Assembly (NCBI GenBank): GCA_027002315.1 | Contig: JALWZV010000048.1 | Location: 605 to 16,418 of the forward strand | DNA length: 15,814 nucleotides | Direction: 5' to 3' | DNA from: Candidatus Roizmanbacteria bacterium | Lineage (GTDB): Bacteria > Patescibacteriota > Microgenomatia > UBA1406 > GWC2-37-13 | Made by a program: the position numbers and the translations under genes | In this document: positions 5,772 through 12,695 of the stretch, piece after piece | Numbering within the stretch: the stretch's first letter is position 1 | How the letters are laid out: every line of letters begins with the position of its first letter | The notes under the pieces: generated by a model | Database searches by the model: none | Seen by the model: only the letters and a program-made list of their open reading frames with translations | What the model was told of the DNA's origin: nothing

Positions 5772-6203
5772 ATGAGAGAAAGGTTGGGTTTATTACAAAT
5801 AGAGAGATGGGGTGAAAGATATTTGAGATGGAATATAGGACGTAGATTAAAAAAAACATTAGGAGATCGTAATAATGAAAAGTTTAGGTATGTAGATTTT
5901 ATTCGATGGGTAAGTAAGAGTAGTTTATTAACCGAAGAAAACAAAAGAAACTATCTTATTCACAAAATGATTGAGGCTTATCCTAAAGTATTAGATAATC
6001 TTCCAGTCAGCGCATATTCATTAGCATGGTTGTCTAACGCCATAAGTACATTAAGGTCAGAGCTTACAGGTGATATGTTGAAAATAATAAGAAAACAAGG
6101 ATATCACGTTGGGCCTGCTAAGGTAAATGGGATGTTTCCTTTAAACCCTTTCTCTCTTTGGTCTTATCCATATAATTGTCGTAAATCTGAGGTTAAAATG
6201 TGA
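5772..6203 (+). CDS. unrecognised 143-aa protein
   Basis: A soluble-looking, basic protein with an Arg-rich start (residues 1-30, several RW and ERW motifs) and a helical middle; the end is rich in Pro, Phe, Tyr and Trp. I recognise no domain. It begins after a 200-nt gene-free AT-rich stretch to the right of the tRNA region, in which I see only poor promoter matches (a TATAGT at 5749-5754). It is followed after 6 nt by another unrecognised ORF on the same strand, so the two are probably co-transcribed. Aromatic-rich composition and an uninterrupted frame argue for a real gene. Confidence 0.6.
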   Translation: MRERLGLLQIERWGERYLRWNIGRRLKKTLGDRNNEKFRYVDFIRWVSKSSLLTEENKRNYLIHKMIEAYPKVLDNLPVSAYSLAWLSNAISTLRSELTGDMLKIIRKQGYHVGPAKVNGMFPLNPFSLWSYPYNCRKSEVKM

Positions 6204-6209
6204 GATGAA

Positions 6210-6545
6210 GTGTCTGAAAAACCTGGCTTAACTATAACCGACGCCCATGATATTCCTTTGTTATATTTTAAAACAGCTGGGATGAATATAGGAATAAGTT
6301 TAAATTGGGGCATTGTGAATGGAAACATGATTGTAGTCCCAGGTGTTTGGTATTTTCCCTATTATATAGAAGATGGTGAAGTGTTTGGATTCGAATCTTT
6401 TGACCACTTTAGATGGAGTCTAGAGGCTGGTGAACATATTTATCTACACCCTTCTATTTACTGGAGAAGATCAAGTAAGTATTCTCAATATAACTCTCAT
6501 CATGAATCATTTCTAGATTTTCAACAAATGTTTTTAACCTCTTGA
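6210..6545 (+). CDS. unrecognised 111-aa protein
   Basis: GTG-initiated, 6 nt after the stop of the previous gene. The composition (LLYFKTAGMNIGISLNWG, then YFPYYIEDGEVFGFESFDHF) suggests a compact beta-rich domain with many aromatics and no signal peptide. I do not recognise the family. No strong ribosome-binding site is present, so translation may depend on coupling with the upstream gene. The frame after the upstream stop does not continue its sequence logically, so I see no evidence that the two are one gene split by a frameshift. Confidence 0.55.
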   Translation: MSEKPGLTITDAHDIPLLYFKTAGMNIGISLNWGIVNGNMIVVPGVWYFPYYIEDGEVFGFESFDHFRWSLEAGEHIYLHPSIYWRRSSKYSQYNSHHESFLDFQQMFLTS

Positions 6546-6598
6546 ATTTTTAAGTTAAAGTTTCTCTTTCAAGAATATTGATATCTACAATGTTGAAA

Positions 6599-6943
6599 TT
6601 ACTTTTTATTTTTTCTAATCTGTTGCCAGAGCATTAGAGCGAGGGCAAAAGGAATCAGGGGAATAATAAAGGAAAATGTAAGGGAAAAATTACCTGTTGC
6701 TTTATAAAGTTTAGACAATCTTGCTATTTTTGAAAAAAATCCCAGTGTACTTAAGATAAGAGCAGCCCAAAATGCAATTTTGCTTTTTCTTAGTAGACCG
6801 TAACCGATTAAGACATATAGACCTCCAGCAAATATTACTTTATCGCTGTGTGGGTAATCAAGAATAACAAATACGCCTATTAATGACCACCAGATAGAGT
6901 TTATAGCCCAGTAGTCTTTAAGATTTACTTTCATTATTAACAT
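6599..6943 (-). CDS. small multi-pass membrane protein
   Basis: 114 aa with four hydrophobic segments at about residues 12-29, 36-51, 56-71 and 88-107, basic loops (LLRKSK, ARLSK) and a lysine-rich C-terminus. It could begin at ATG 6943 or at ATG 6934 (MKVNLKDYW); neither has a Shine-Dalgarno. No family is recognised. It converges with the 6210-6545 gene (53-nt gap without a convincing terminator) and diverges from the HIT-family operon. Its role is unknown. Confidence 0.65.
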   Translation of the reverse strand: MLIMKVNLKDYWAINSIWWSLIGVFVILDYPHSDKVIFAGGLYVLIGYGLLRKSKIAFWAALILSTLGFFSKIARLSKLYKATGNFSLTFSFIIPLIPFALALMLWQQIRKNKK

Positions 6944-6980
6944 AATACTTATTAGGGTAATTTAAAACAACTCAAATTTA

Positions 6981-7010
6981 TTGGAATTGTTTTTGGTAAC
7001 TAAGTAAAAT
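6981..7010 (+). promoter_or_regulatory. promoter of the HIT-hydrolase-GNAT operon
   Basis: TTGGAA (6981-6986), an 18-nt spacer and TAAAAT (7005-7010). The -10 ends only 6 nt before ATG 7017, so the expected transcription start coincides with the start codon, and no Shine-Dalgarno is present. This suggests leaderless translation. Confidence 0.45.
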
Positions 7011-7016
7011 ACTTAC

Positions 7017-7457
7017 ATGGCATTCATTTATGAGACTAAGAACTTTATAGTTGAGTCACATGAACGACCTTTTGTTTCGCGTACAGATGGCGGACACATT
7101 CGAATAATTGCCAAAGACAAAGATATCACTGACAGAACAAAGCTTTCTCTAGATCAAGCACATGAATTGATGGAGTTAACTATGATTGTTGGAAAAGCTC
7201 TTCAAGAAGGTATGAATAAGAGAGGAGTTCCTGTTGTAAAGGTAAACTACCATGATATGGGTAACTGGGCTTTTAAATCCAACAAAAGACCAATTTTACA
7301 CATTCATGTTTTTGGGCGTGCCAAGAACGCTAAAGAACAACCTTTTCCAGAAGCCGTCTTTTTACCTGCTCGTGAGACTGGGTTTTATGACGAGTTTAAA
7401 CCATTAAATAAAGAGGACGTTAAGGTTATTAGAAAGATAATATTAAAAAGTTTCTAG
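7017..7457 (+). CDS. HIT-family (histidine triad) protein
   Basis: This 146-aa protein shows the HIT layout. An early strand-rich part includes GGHIRIIAKDKDI, where HIT proteins carry the GHxLVIPK-type strand. A helix follows at about 46-69, and the signature LHIHVFGR is at residues 94-101. H95 and H97 are present and H97 matches the nucleophile that attacks the nucleotide phosphate. The third position of the H-x-H-x-H triad is Phe99 rather than His. HIT proteins hydrolyse or transfer nucleotide monophosphates. This variant may be altered in activity or belong to a divergent subgroup. It is the first gene of a rightward cluster, 12 nt before the alpha/beta hydrolase. The fold assignment is fairly strong; the substrate is unknown. 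Confidence 0.75.
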   Translation: MAFIYETKNFIVESHERPFVSRTDGGHIRIIAKDKDITDRTKLSLDQAHELMELTMIVGKALQEGMNKRGVPVVKVNYHDMGNWAFKSNKRPILHIHVFGRAKNAKEQPFPEAVFLPARETGFYDEFKPLNKEDVKVIRKIILKSF

Positions 7458-7469
7458 TTTAATCTCAAT

Positions 7470-8651
7470 ATGGAAGATAGAGGAGATTTAAATCCAGAAG
7501 TGTTAAAACCTAAGGACACAGGATTTGTGTTTCTCCCGGGAGTAATGCCTAATGGGAGCAAGAACATCACTGCATTAAGAGAGAAATTTTCTGAAAGAGT
7601 TGGGGAGGAGAATGTTTTTGTTCCCACATCTTTTGCCTCGTTCTTTGATGAATCCTCACCAACACTTTCTCTGACTTTTAGAGGAAGAATTAGAAAACTT
7701 GCAAACGAAATTGAAAGAAGATTTAGAGATAAAGATAAGATTACAATTATTGGTCATTCACTGGGAGCTTTGGAAACAGTTGAGTTGCTTAAGGAAGTTT
7801 TTGAGAGAGATAGTTTGAAGGATAAGGAATTTGAGGTGTGGTTTGCAAGTACCCCTGGCATGGCAGAAAAAGGAGTATTAAATACTTTAAGGAGATTAAG
7901 GAATATAACTTCAAATCTTGGTTTGTTAGAACAGCATATCGCTTATCCATTACCGGAGGAGTATTATGAGTGGGAGAAGAAGAGACAGAGGACAGAGGAA
8001 GAAGAAGAGAGTATAGAATGGATATGGGAAGACTCTGAAAATGAAAGATTGCAACGAAAACAAAGATTCACTAGTTCTTTAGATATAGGTAAGAGATTAT
8101 CAGTAATAAGTATAGATAAGGCTATATTGCAAGCAATAAAAAACAATGAGGAAGATGAGGTAAAAAGGTTACTAGAAGACAGGGGTCGGATTTTAATGCA
8201 AACAGATACAAATATGAATGAAGGTAAAACTGATTCTTTCATAGATAAGTTGTATAAAGGCAAACTTATAGGAGATGATATTCATAAAAAATGGAAGGAG
8301 ATATACCAGGAAAAAAAACGTTTGAGATCAATAATTAGTTTAATCTCCGTGGGTATGTTTGCTCTTCCATCAGTGTTGAGACAACTGCGTCATGGTTTTA
8401 TTGATGAGTTATCAAAAATTGATGTGAATGGAAGAAATTTTCACTTTGGAGTTTTAGTGTTTGAGAACGATGAGATGGTAAAACCAATAGAGATAGATAA
8501 TATTGTAAAAGAGATAGAAGAAAAACCTTCTTTAGACTCTCATTTTGAAGGAGTAAAAGGATTTAGGGAATTCGCACACTCTACACTTGGTTACTATCCT
8601 GGGCCGATGGTGGAGTTTTTGTCTTCGGAAAGTGATAATGAAAGTAGATAA
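7470..8651 (+). CDS. alpha/beta hydrolase with charged insertion
   Basis: This 393-aa protein has an N-terminal FVFLPGVMPNG strand-loop typical of the oxyanion region. A nucleophile elbow GHSLG sits at residues 95-99 (Ser97). A late strand FGVLVFENDEMVKP provides a candidate acid (Asp334), and FAHSTLGYYPG provides a candidate catalytic His370. Between the core halves lies a long charged helical insertion (about 155-300) with Glu/Lys/Arg-rich blocks. It is far larger than a normal lid and may bind a partner or nucleic acid. The family covers lipases, esterases and acyl-transferases; nothing here fixes a substrate. There is no signal peptide, so it is cytoplasmic. Gaps of 12 nt on both sides indicate an operon with the HIT and GNAT genes. 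Confidence 0.8.
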   Translation: MEDRGDLNPEVLKPKDTGFVFLPGVMPNGSKNITALREKFSERVGEENVFVPTSFASFFDESSPTLSLTFRGRIRKLANEIERRFRDKDKITIIGHSLGALETVELLKEVFERDSLKDKEFEVWFASTPGMAEKGVLNTLRRLRNITSNLGLLEQHIAYPLPEEYYEWEKKRQRTEEEEESIEWIWEDSENERLQRKQRFTSSLDIGKRLSVISIDKAILQAIKNNEEDEVKRLLEDRGRILMQTDTNMNEGKTDSFIDKLYKGKLIGDDIHKKWKEIYQEKKRLRSIISLISVGMFALPSVLRQLRHGFIDELSKIDVNGRNFHFGVLVFENDEMVKPIEIDNIVKEIEEKPSLDSHFEGVKGFREFAHSTLGYYPGPMVEFLSSESDNESR

Positions 8652-8663
8652 TTATATACAAAT

Positions 8664-9227
8664 ATGAAACTTGTTAAAGAAAACAATATGAAAGGAGTAA
8701 AGGTTAGGCGGTCTGTATCAAATGACGTTTACTTTATACGTAGAGTTCAACAAGAAATATGGTTGGATACTTATCCGAATGAGGAGTATGGGATTACAAG
8801 GGAAGATATACTGAGTAAATTCAAGGATGATAACAATAAGGAGGGGAGAAGAAAATTGGAAGAACGTAAAAAAAGATATGCGGATAAAAACATGAGAACT
8901 TGGGTAGCAGAGATAAATAATAAGATTGTTGGATTCTGTATTAGTAGTAAAGGAGAGCATCATAATAGGCTACGAGCAATATATGTTTTACCCAGCTTTC
9001 AAGGGTACAAAATAGGTAGTCTATTGATAAAAAGAATGTTTGAGTGGTTAGGTTACGAAAAAGATGTATTTTTAAATGTGGTTGTTTATAACAAAAAAGC
9101 GATAAGATTTTACCAAAAACACGGTTTTAGACTTACAGGAAAAAGAGTGGTAGATAGCGCAGTTCAATTACCTACTGGAAAAGTTATGCCTGAGGTAGAG
9201 ATGGTAAGAAGAAGTGTGTTACAATGA
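8664..9227 (+). CDS. GNAT-family N-acetyltransferase
   Basis: This 187-aa protein has a GNAT fold in order. There is a variable N-terminus, then strand TWVAEINNKIVGFCI (79-93). Motif A is LRAIYVLPSFQGYKIGSLL (103-121) with the acetyl-CoA pyrophosphate loop Q113-G-Y-K-I-G118. Motif B is VVVYNKKAIRFYQKHGF (139-155). These enzymes transfer acetyl groups from acetyl-CoA to amines, small molecules or protein N-termini; the acceptor cannot be read from sequence. A second in-frame ATG at 8688 would shorten the protein by 8 residues. Neither start has a Shine-Dalgarno. It sits third in the 7017-9681 operon and ends 4 nt before the DUF4395 gene. Confidence 0.9.
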   Translation: MKLVKENNMKGVKVRRSVSNDVYFIRRVQQEIWLDTYPNEEYGITREDILSKFKDDNNKEGRRKLEERKKRYADKNMRTWVAEINNKIVGFCISSKGEHHNRLRAIYVLPSFQGYKIGSLLIKRMFEWLGYEKDVFLNVVVYNKKAIRFYQKHGFRLTGKRVVDSAVQLPTGKVMPEVEMVRRSVLQ

Positions 9228-9231
9228 ATAT

Positions 9232-9681
9232 ATGATTGAGGCATGTCCAATAACAGAAGGTGTGGTCGATGAACACGTTGCACGTTTAAATGCTCTTTTA
9301 ACATTAGCGTTGTTGTTGTTTGGATTATGGGTTCCAGTTGTTTGGGTCTTTCTTTTTTTAGATTTTTGTATCAGGATAAAATTAACTAAGTGTAGTCCTT
9401 TAGCTGCTTTAAACAGATGGTTGTTGCACAGTGTTTTAAAGGTGAAGCCAAAGTTTATTAACAAAGAGCCTAAAATATTTGCAGTTTGGGTTGGTTTGGT
9501 TTTCAGCTTTCTATTGGTCTTAAGTTGGTTATTAAGTCAAACAGTTTTGGTTTGGATTATCCTTGTAATTTTTGGTTTAGCTACGAGCTTAGAGGCGTTC
9601 TTGGGTTATTGCATAGGATGCAAGACTTACCAAATACTAGTAGAGTTGAAGATTATTCATCTTCCGCAACGAGAAGCTTAA
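9232..9681 (+). CDS. DUF4395 family membrane protein
   Basis: This 149-aa protein has the hallmark DUF4395 ends. ACPITEGVVDEHVARLNA is at residues 4-21 and GYCIGCKTY at 125-133, giving a C-x2-C pair (C127, C130) plus the early C5-P6. Hydrophobic segments at about 22-45, 84-101 and 104-122 suggest a membrane protein. Family members often occur near thioredoxin- or sulphur-related genes. None is seen here, so function is open. ATG 9232 is preferred over an in-frame GTG at 9214 that would overlap the GNAT gene. It is the last gene of the rightward operon and converges on the membrane protein at 9702. Confidence 0.85.
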   Translation: MIEACPITEGVVDEHVARLNALLTLALLLFGLWVPVVWVFLFLDFCIRIKLTKCSPLAALNRWLLHSVLKVKPKFINKEPKIFAVWVGLVFSFLLVLSWLLSQTVLVWIILVIFGLATSLEAFLGYCIGCKTYQILVELKIIHLPQREA

Positions 9682-9697
9682 GTCTACTTCTTAGCTT
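9674..9697 (+). terminator. weak hairpin at convergent gene ends
   Basis: AAGCTTAAG pairs with CTTAGCTT (one bulge, 7-nt loop) and is followed by TTAATT. It overlaps the DUF4395 stop codon and lies just before the end of the convergent gene. It is a marginal terminator. Confidence 0.3.
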
Positions 9698-9701
9698 TTA
9701 A

Positions 9702-10259
9702 TTACATTGTTGATTGTTGAGTTGGTGGCATTTGTTGAGTTGGTGCCTGTGGTGTCTGCTGTGTATTTTGTGTTTGCTGTGGTGTGTTTTGCTTTTCTCT
9801 GGCTACCTCAACCTTGTAGGCTAAGTAGAATGCATGCATATACACCAACCAGAAAAGTATTCCAACTATAAGACTGGATTGTGATACCTTAACTATTGTT
9901 GGATTTATTCCGTATACTAGAGGGTAAAACTTTTCAAAGGTCCACAAGATCATTGCTGTTATCATCGCCCATTTAGCGCTTTTATAGTAAATAAAATATG
10001 CCAAGACTAAGAACAAAACAGTGTCTATTAAAACAAGAGATGCCATCATTCCTGAGAACATAAACAAAATATTTATAACAGCGCTAAAGGTTAAAAATAA
10101 TGCACTTAATCCTCTGGCACTCTGCCAATATTTTAGTGTGTTGTAGTTTTGCACCTGATTTTGTAGCTCGTCTTTTCCTATTTGCCACCATAATAACCAA
10201 TTTATCCAATTAGAACTTGTCTTTTGTTTGGAAATATTTTGTTGTTGATTAGTGTCCAT
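9702..10259 (-). CDS. membrane protein with Gln/Pro/Thr-rich tail
   Basis: 185 aa. A polar N-terminus (QQQ) is followed by an aromatic amphipathic stretch (NWINWLLWWQIG). Four transmembrane segments lie at about 51-70, 73-91, 95-112 and 128-148. A low-complexity tail (158-185) is rich in Gln, Pro and Thr. I recognise no family; similar architecture is common among small CPR membrane proteins. It has its own promoter (10286-10315) directly behind the terminator of the upstream gene, so it is a separate unit. No Shine-Dalgarno is visible before ATG 10259. Confidence 0.75.
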   Translation of the reverse strand: MDTNQQQNISKQKTSSNWINWLLWWQIGKDELQNQVQNYNTLKYWQSARGLSALFLTFSAVINILFMFSGMMASLVLIDTVLFLVLAYFIYYKSAKWAMITAMILWTFEKFYPLVYGINPTIVKVSQSSLIVGILFWLVYMHAFYLAYKVEVAREKQNTPQQTQNTQQTPQAPTQQMPPTQQSTM

Positions 10260-10285
10260 GCTAAATAATTACTTTTAATAAATTG

Positions 10286-10315
10286 ATTATAACATCAAAA
10301 CAATAAACATTGCAA
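10286..10315 (-). promoter_or_regulatory. promoter for 9702-10259 gene
   Basis: Leftward TTGCAA (10315-10310), an 18-nt spacer and a perfect TATAAT (10291-10286). The predicted start lies about 20 nt before ATG 10259. It begins 6 nt past the terminator hairpin of the preceding unit. Confidence 0.6.
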
Positions 10316-10320
10316 AAATA

Positions 10321-10349
10321 AAAACACCCTCCTAATCGGAGGGTGTTTT
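10321..10349 (-). terminator. strong rho-independent terminator
   Basis: A perfect 12-bp stem (AAAACACCCTCC / GGAGGGTGTTTT) with a 5-nt loop, followed on the leftward strand by TATTTTTGC. It closes the transcript of the exported protein gene, ending 18 nt after that gene's stop. Confidence 0.9.
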
Positions 10350-10367
10350 ATGTTATCGAGAGAGAGT

Positions 10368-10838
10368 TTATTTATTCATCATTCCTCTTCCCATTCCATT
10401 ACCTCTGTTTGCTGGTCTAAGATAAGAAGATAGTTTTTGGAAATCTATTCCATTTTGTTCCATCCACTCTCTCATCTCTTTTCCTTGAGATCCTTTTGAC
10501 ATTCTTGGACCCTCTTCTTTAAGATGCTCATCTCTTTCTTTCGCTTGTTTTTCTACAATGAGCTTCTTTTGAGATTCAGTTATAACGCCATCCTTAACTG
10601 CTTTATCAAGCGCTGAGGATGTTTCTTTTGCTCTTTCTGCTTGCCTCTTTGCTCTCCATTCCTCTCTGAGTTTATCAACATCAGATTGATTAAGATGGAA
10701 CTTATCTATCATAGCTTGAACAAAAGGAGGATTTGTTTTATTTGTTGATGCTTGTGCGCTTTTAATGGCGACTCCTCCTGCTGTTAGCACTCCTATGACT
10801 AAAGCTAATGCAATGGCACTTTTTTTTGAGTTTTTCAT
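10368..10838 (-). CDS. exported DUF2680/YckD-like protein
   Basis: This 156-aa protein has a classical signal peptide. Residues 1-6 are basic, the core is at 8-25, and there is a signal peptidase I site after A-Q-A (28-30), leaving about 126 mature residues. The mature part is almost all helical and charged. It contains ALDKAVKDGVITESQKKLI, which resembles the DUF2680 repeat in which a short 'xxGxITxxQ' turn joins helices. The tail is Gly/Arg/Met-rich. ATG 10838 is preferred to the in-frame GTG 10847 because of the ribosome-binding site at 10844-10854. It lies 86 nt downstream of the histidine kinase on the same strand, suggesting an extracytoplasmic stress or sensing partner in the style of CpxP or Spy. 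That role is inference. Confidence 0.75.
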   Translation of the reverse strand: MKNSKKSAIALALVIGVLTAGGVAIKSAQASTNKTNPPFVQAMIDKFHLNQSDVDKLREEWRAKRQAERAKETSSALDKAVKDGVITESQKKLIVEKQAKERDEHLKEEGPRMSKGSQGKEMREWMEQNGIDFQKLSSYLRPANRGNGMGRGMMNK

Positions 10839-10843
10839 TTTTT

Positions 10844-10854
10844 TCACCCCCTTT
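10844..10854 (-). promoter_or_regulatory. strong Shine-Dalgarno deciding ATG 10838
   Basis: Leftward AAAGGGGGTGA, with 8 nt between the G-run and ATG 10838. The alternative in-frame GTG start lies within this site. Confidence 0.75.
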
Positions 10855-10890
10855 CTAGATTATTGATTTTTAACTACTTGAAGTTTAAAA

Positions 10891-10911
10891 CAGTTTGCTG
10901 ATAATAAACTG
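10891..10911. repeat. small inverted repeat between kinase and exported gene
   Basis: CAGTTT and AAACTG flank a 9-nt loop. Read leftward it is followed by TTTTAAAC, so it could act as a weak attenuator or processing site that sets different levels for the kinase and the exported protein. Confidence 0.25.
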
Positions 10912-10924
10912 AAAAATATTAGAG

Positions 10925-11914
10925 TTATTTTATTAGTATAGGAAGCTTGATAGTAAAAGTAGAACCTTGATTTTTTTTACTTTGAACCTTAATTGTTCCT
11001 TTATGATTAAGTACAATTTTTTTTGCCAATGATAAACCTAGTCCAAATCCGGAAGAGGGTTGAGTATGATCTCTAGACTTATCAGCTCTCCAAAAGCGAT
11101 TAAATATATGACGTAAATCTTTTTTGTCAATTCCAATCCCTGTATCCTTTACTTTCAGGATCACGGATCTTTTTTTGCACTCCAGTGTTAAATCAATGTT
11201 TCCCCCTTTATTTGTATATTTTATTGCATTATCTAGTATGATAATTAAAAGCCTTTCAATAGCTATTTTATCTGCAAGCACACAACATTTTTTAGGTGTT
11301 TTGATGTTGAGTTTTATTTCTTTCTGTTTTGCCAAGACACCTATTTTTTTATGAGTAATCTTTATTAACTTGACAAGTTCGAACTTAGTTTTAATATCTT
11401 TTATTTCTTCTCGGCTGCTTAGAAACAATAAATTATTAATTAGTTCTTGAATGTGGTTCACAGTCTCTAGTTTACTTTTTAATGTATCTTTTAGAATCTG
11501 AGTTGATACTTTTTTATTTCTAAGAACAACTTCAGAAGAAGTTTTTAAAATAGATAATGGATTCATTAGCTCATGACTAGCATCACTTATGAACCTTTTT
11601 TGTTCTTTCATAACCTCTTCAATTGGCTTCAGCGTTCTACCTGCGAGAAAATATGATACTCCCATTCCACCAAGTAAAACCATGAAATTAAACAGAGCTA
11701 AGTTTATTTGAAGTTGGCGTTCAATATACTCAATATATTCCTCTGTTAAATCAGGACGATGTGAGGTTGTTGTAAAATTACTAAGCCTCTTTAAGTGTCT
11801 GTGTCTAAGTTGGTAATCTACTTGATGATATATGATTAAGGTAAAGAAAAGACTCAGTGCAACAATAATAAGAGAGTACCAGAATGTTAACTTAACTCTT
11901 GCAGATTCAAACAT
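10925..11914 (-). CDS. sensor histidine kinase
   Basis: This 329-aa kinase has TM1 at about 9-29, a short extracytoplasmic segment (30-69) and TM2 at about 70-92. A short HAMP-like linker precedes a HisKA domain with the phospho-acceptor His114 in SHELMNPLS. Met replaces the usual Arg/Lys of the H-box. The HATPase_c domain is complete: N-box DNAIKYT (228-234), G1 box DTGIGID (257-263), F-box FNRFW (271-275) and G2 box GFGLGLS (289-295). It phosphorylates the adjacent response regulator. The small sensor domain suggests membrane or accessory-protein sensing rather than a large ligand pocket. Its ATG lies 1 nt after the regulator's stop codon, which is tight translational coupling. Confidence 0.95.
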   Translation of the reverse strand: MFESARVKLTFWYSLIIVALSLFFTLIIYHQVDYQLRHRHLKRLSNFTTTSHRPDLTEEYIEYIERQLQINLALFNFMVLLGGMGVSYFLAGRTLKPIEEVMKEQKRFISDASHELMNPLSILKTSSEVVLRNKKVSTQILKDTLKSKLETVNHIQELINNLLFLSSREEIKDIKTKFELVKLIKITHKKIGVLAKQKEIKLNIKTPKKCCVLADKIAIERLLIIILDNAIKYTNKGGNIDLTLECKKRSVILKVKDTGIGIDKKDLRHIFNRFWRADKSRDHTQPSSGFGLGLSLAKKIVLNHKGTIKVQSKKNQGSTFTIKLPILIK

Positions 11915-11915
11915 A

Positions 11916-12590
11916 TTAATCTTCTACTTTATAACCAAAACCTCTAATGGTTTGAATAATCTTTTTTCCTTTAAATGGTTTTTCTATTTTTTTTCTAAGT
12001 CTTCCAATATATGCCTCAACGGTATTGTTTAGGATATCTGCATCATATTCCCAAACGTTACTTATAATTTGTTCTTTACTTACAATCTTACCTTTGTTTA
12101 GAACAAGGTACTCCAAAAGAGAGAACTCTCTTTTTGATAGGTTTATTAATTTTCCTGATCTTTGAGTAATCAATGAATTTCTGTCAATCTTTAGGTCACC
12201 TAATTTCAAGATATTAGATTGCATATTTTTAGGCCTTCGCGTTAGGGCTTTAATTCTTGCGAGCAGCTCATCGAATGAGAACGGTTTTGTAAGATAATCA
12301 TCTGCACCAGCATTAAGTCCATTAATCTTGTCCTCAGTAAGTCTTTTGGCTGTTAACATGATAATAGGAGTAGTGTCCTTCTCCTCAGTCCTGAGTTTTT
12401 TACATAGAGTAACACCATCTATTTTAGGAAGCATAATATCTAAGATAATTACGTCATATGGTTCTGTTGCAGCCAGATCTAAGCCATATTCTCCGTCTGA
12501 AGCTGTGTCCACAGTGTAATTTTCTTGTTCCAACCCTTGTTTTATAGCTGATGCTAGCTTTTTATTATCCTCAACAATGAGTACTTTCAT
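11916..12590 (-). CDS. OmpR/PhoB-class response regulator
   Basis: This 224-aa regulator has a receiver domain (1-118) with acidic pocket E7/D8, phospho-acceptor D51 in IILDIMLP, T80 and K102. It is followed by a winged-helix DNA-binding domain (about 125-223) with NLSKREFSLLEYLVLNKGKIV, VEAYIGRLRKKIE and a closing IRGFGYKVED. The start is ATG 12590 (MKVLIVEDN). An upstream in-frame ATG at 12698 would add 36 residues that do not fit the fold and run into the repeat element. It is the first gene of the unit, followed by its kinase. Its promoter carries an 11-nt-period direct repeat suited to dimer binding by this class, so autoregulation is likely. There is no Shine-Dalgarno. Confidence 0.95.
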   Translation of the reverse strand: MKVLIVEDNKKLASAIKQGLEQENYTVDTASDGEYGLDLAATEPYDVIILDIMLPKIDGVTLCKKLRTEEKDTTPIIMLTAKRLTEDKINGLNAGADDYLTKPFSFDELLARIKALTRRPKNMQSNILKLGDLKIDRNSLITQRSGKLINLSKREFSLLEYLVLNKGKIVSKEQIISNVWEYDADILNNTVEAYIGRLRKKIEKPFKGKKIIQTIRGFGYKVED

Positions 12591-12597
12591 CTTAATA

Positions 12598-12629
12598 ATT
12601 GTATCAAAATACCTGACACTTAACTGACA
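12598..12629 (-). promoter_or_regulatory. promoter with OmpR-type direct-repeat box
   Basis: Leftward, TGTCAG (12629-12624) and TGTCAG (12618-12613) are exact direct repeats with an 11-nt period. A TACAAT -10 (12603-12598) ends 7 nt before ATG 12590. The region where a -35 would lie is occupied by the repeats and lacks a consensus -35, as in activator-dependent PhoB-type promoters. The predicted transcript start is at or beside the ATG. Confidence 0.55.
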
Positions 12630-12662
12630 ACGAGCACTGTATGAATGGTAAATGAATATAAC

Positions 12663-12690
12663 TGTATTTAGTATTTTGTATTTAGTGTGC
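12663..12690. repeat. two 14-nt direct repeats (TGTATTTAGT)
   Basis: TGTATTTAGT at 12663-12672 and 12677-12686, 14 nt apart, flank the inverted-repeat element on its left. They echo, in inverted orientation, the CTAAATAC on its right side. Confidence 0.5.
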
Positions 12691-12695
12691 AGGAA

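Noticed and set aside
6381..6396. second tRNA T-loop-like match (GGATTCGAA) as attachment site copy
   Set aside because: Only nine bases match, inside a coding frame, without neighbouring tRNA stem sequence.
6540..6572. CTTGAA...TTCAAG hairpin between convergent genes
   Set aside because: Only 6 bp with a 21-nt loop and no T-run; not a credible terminator.
9486..9701. 71-residue frame overlapping DUF4395
   Set aside because: It lies in another frame of a gene with a clear family match.
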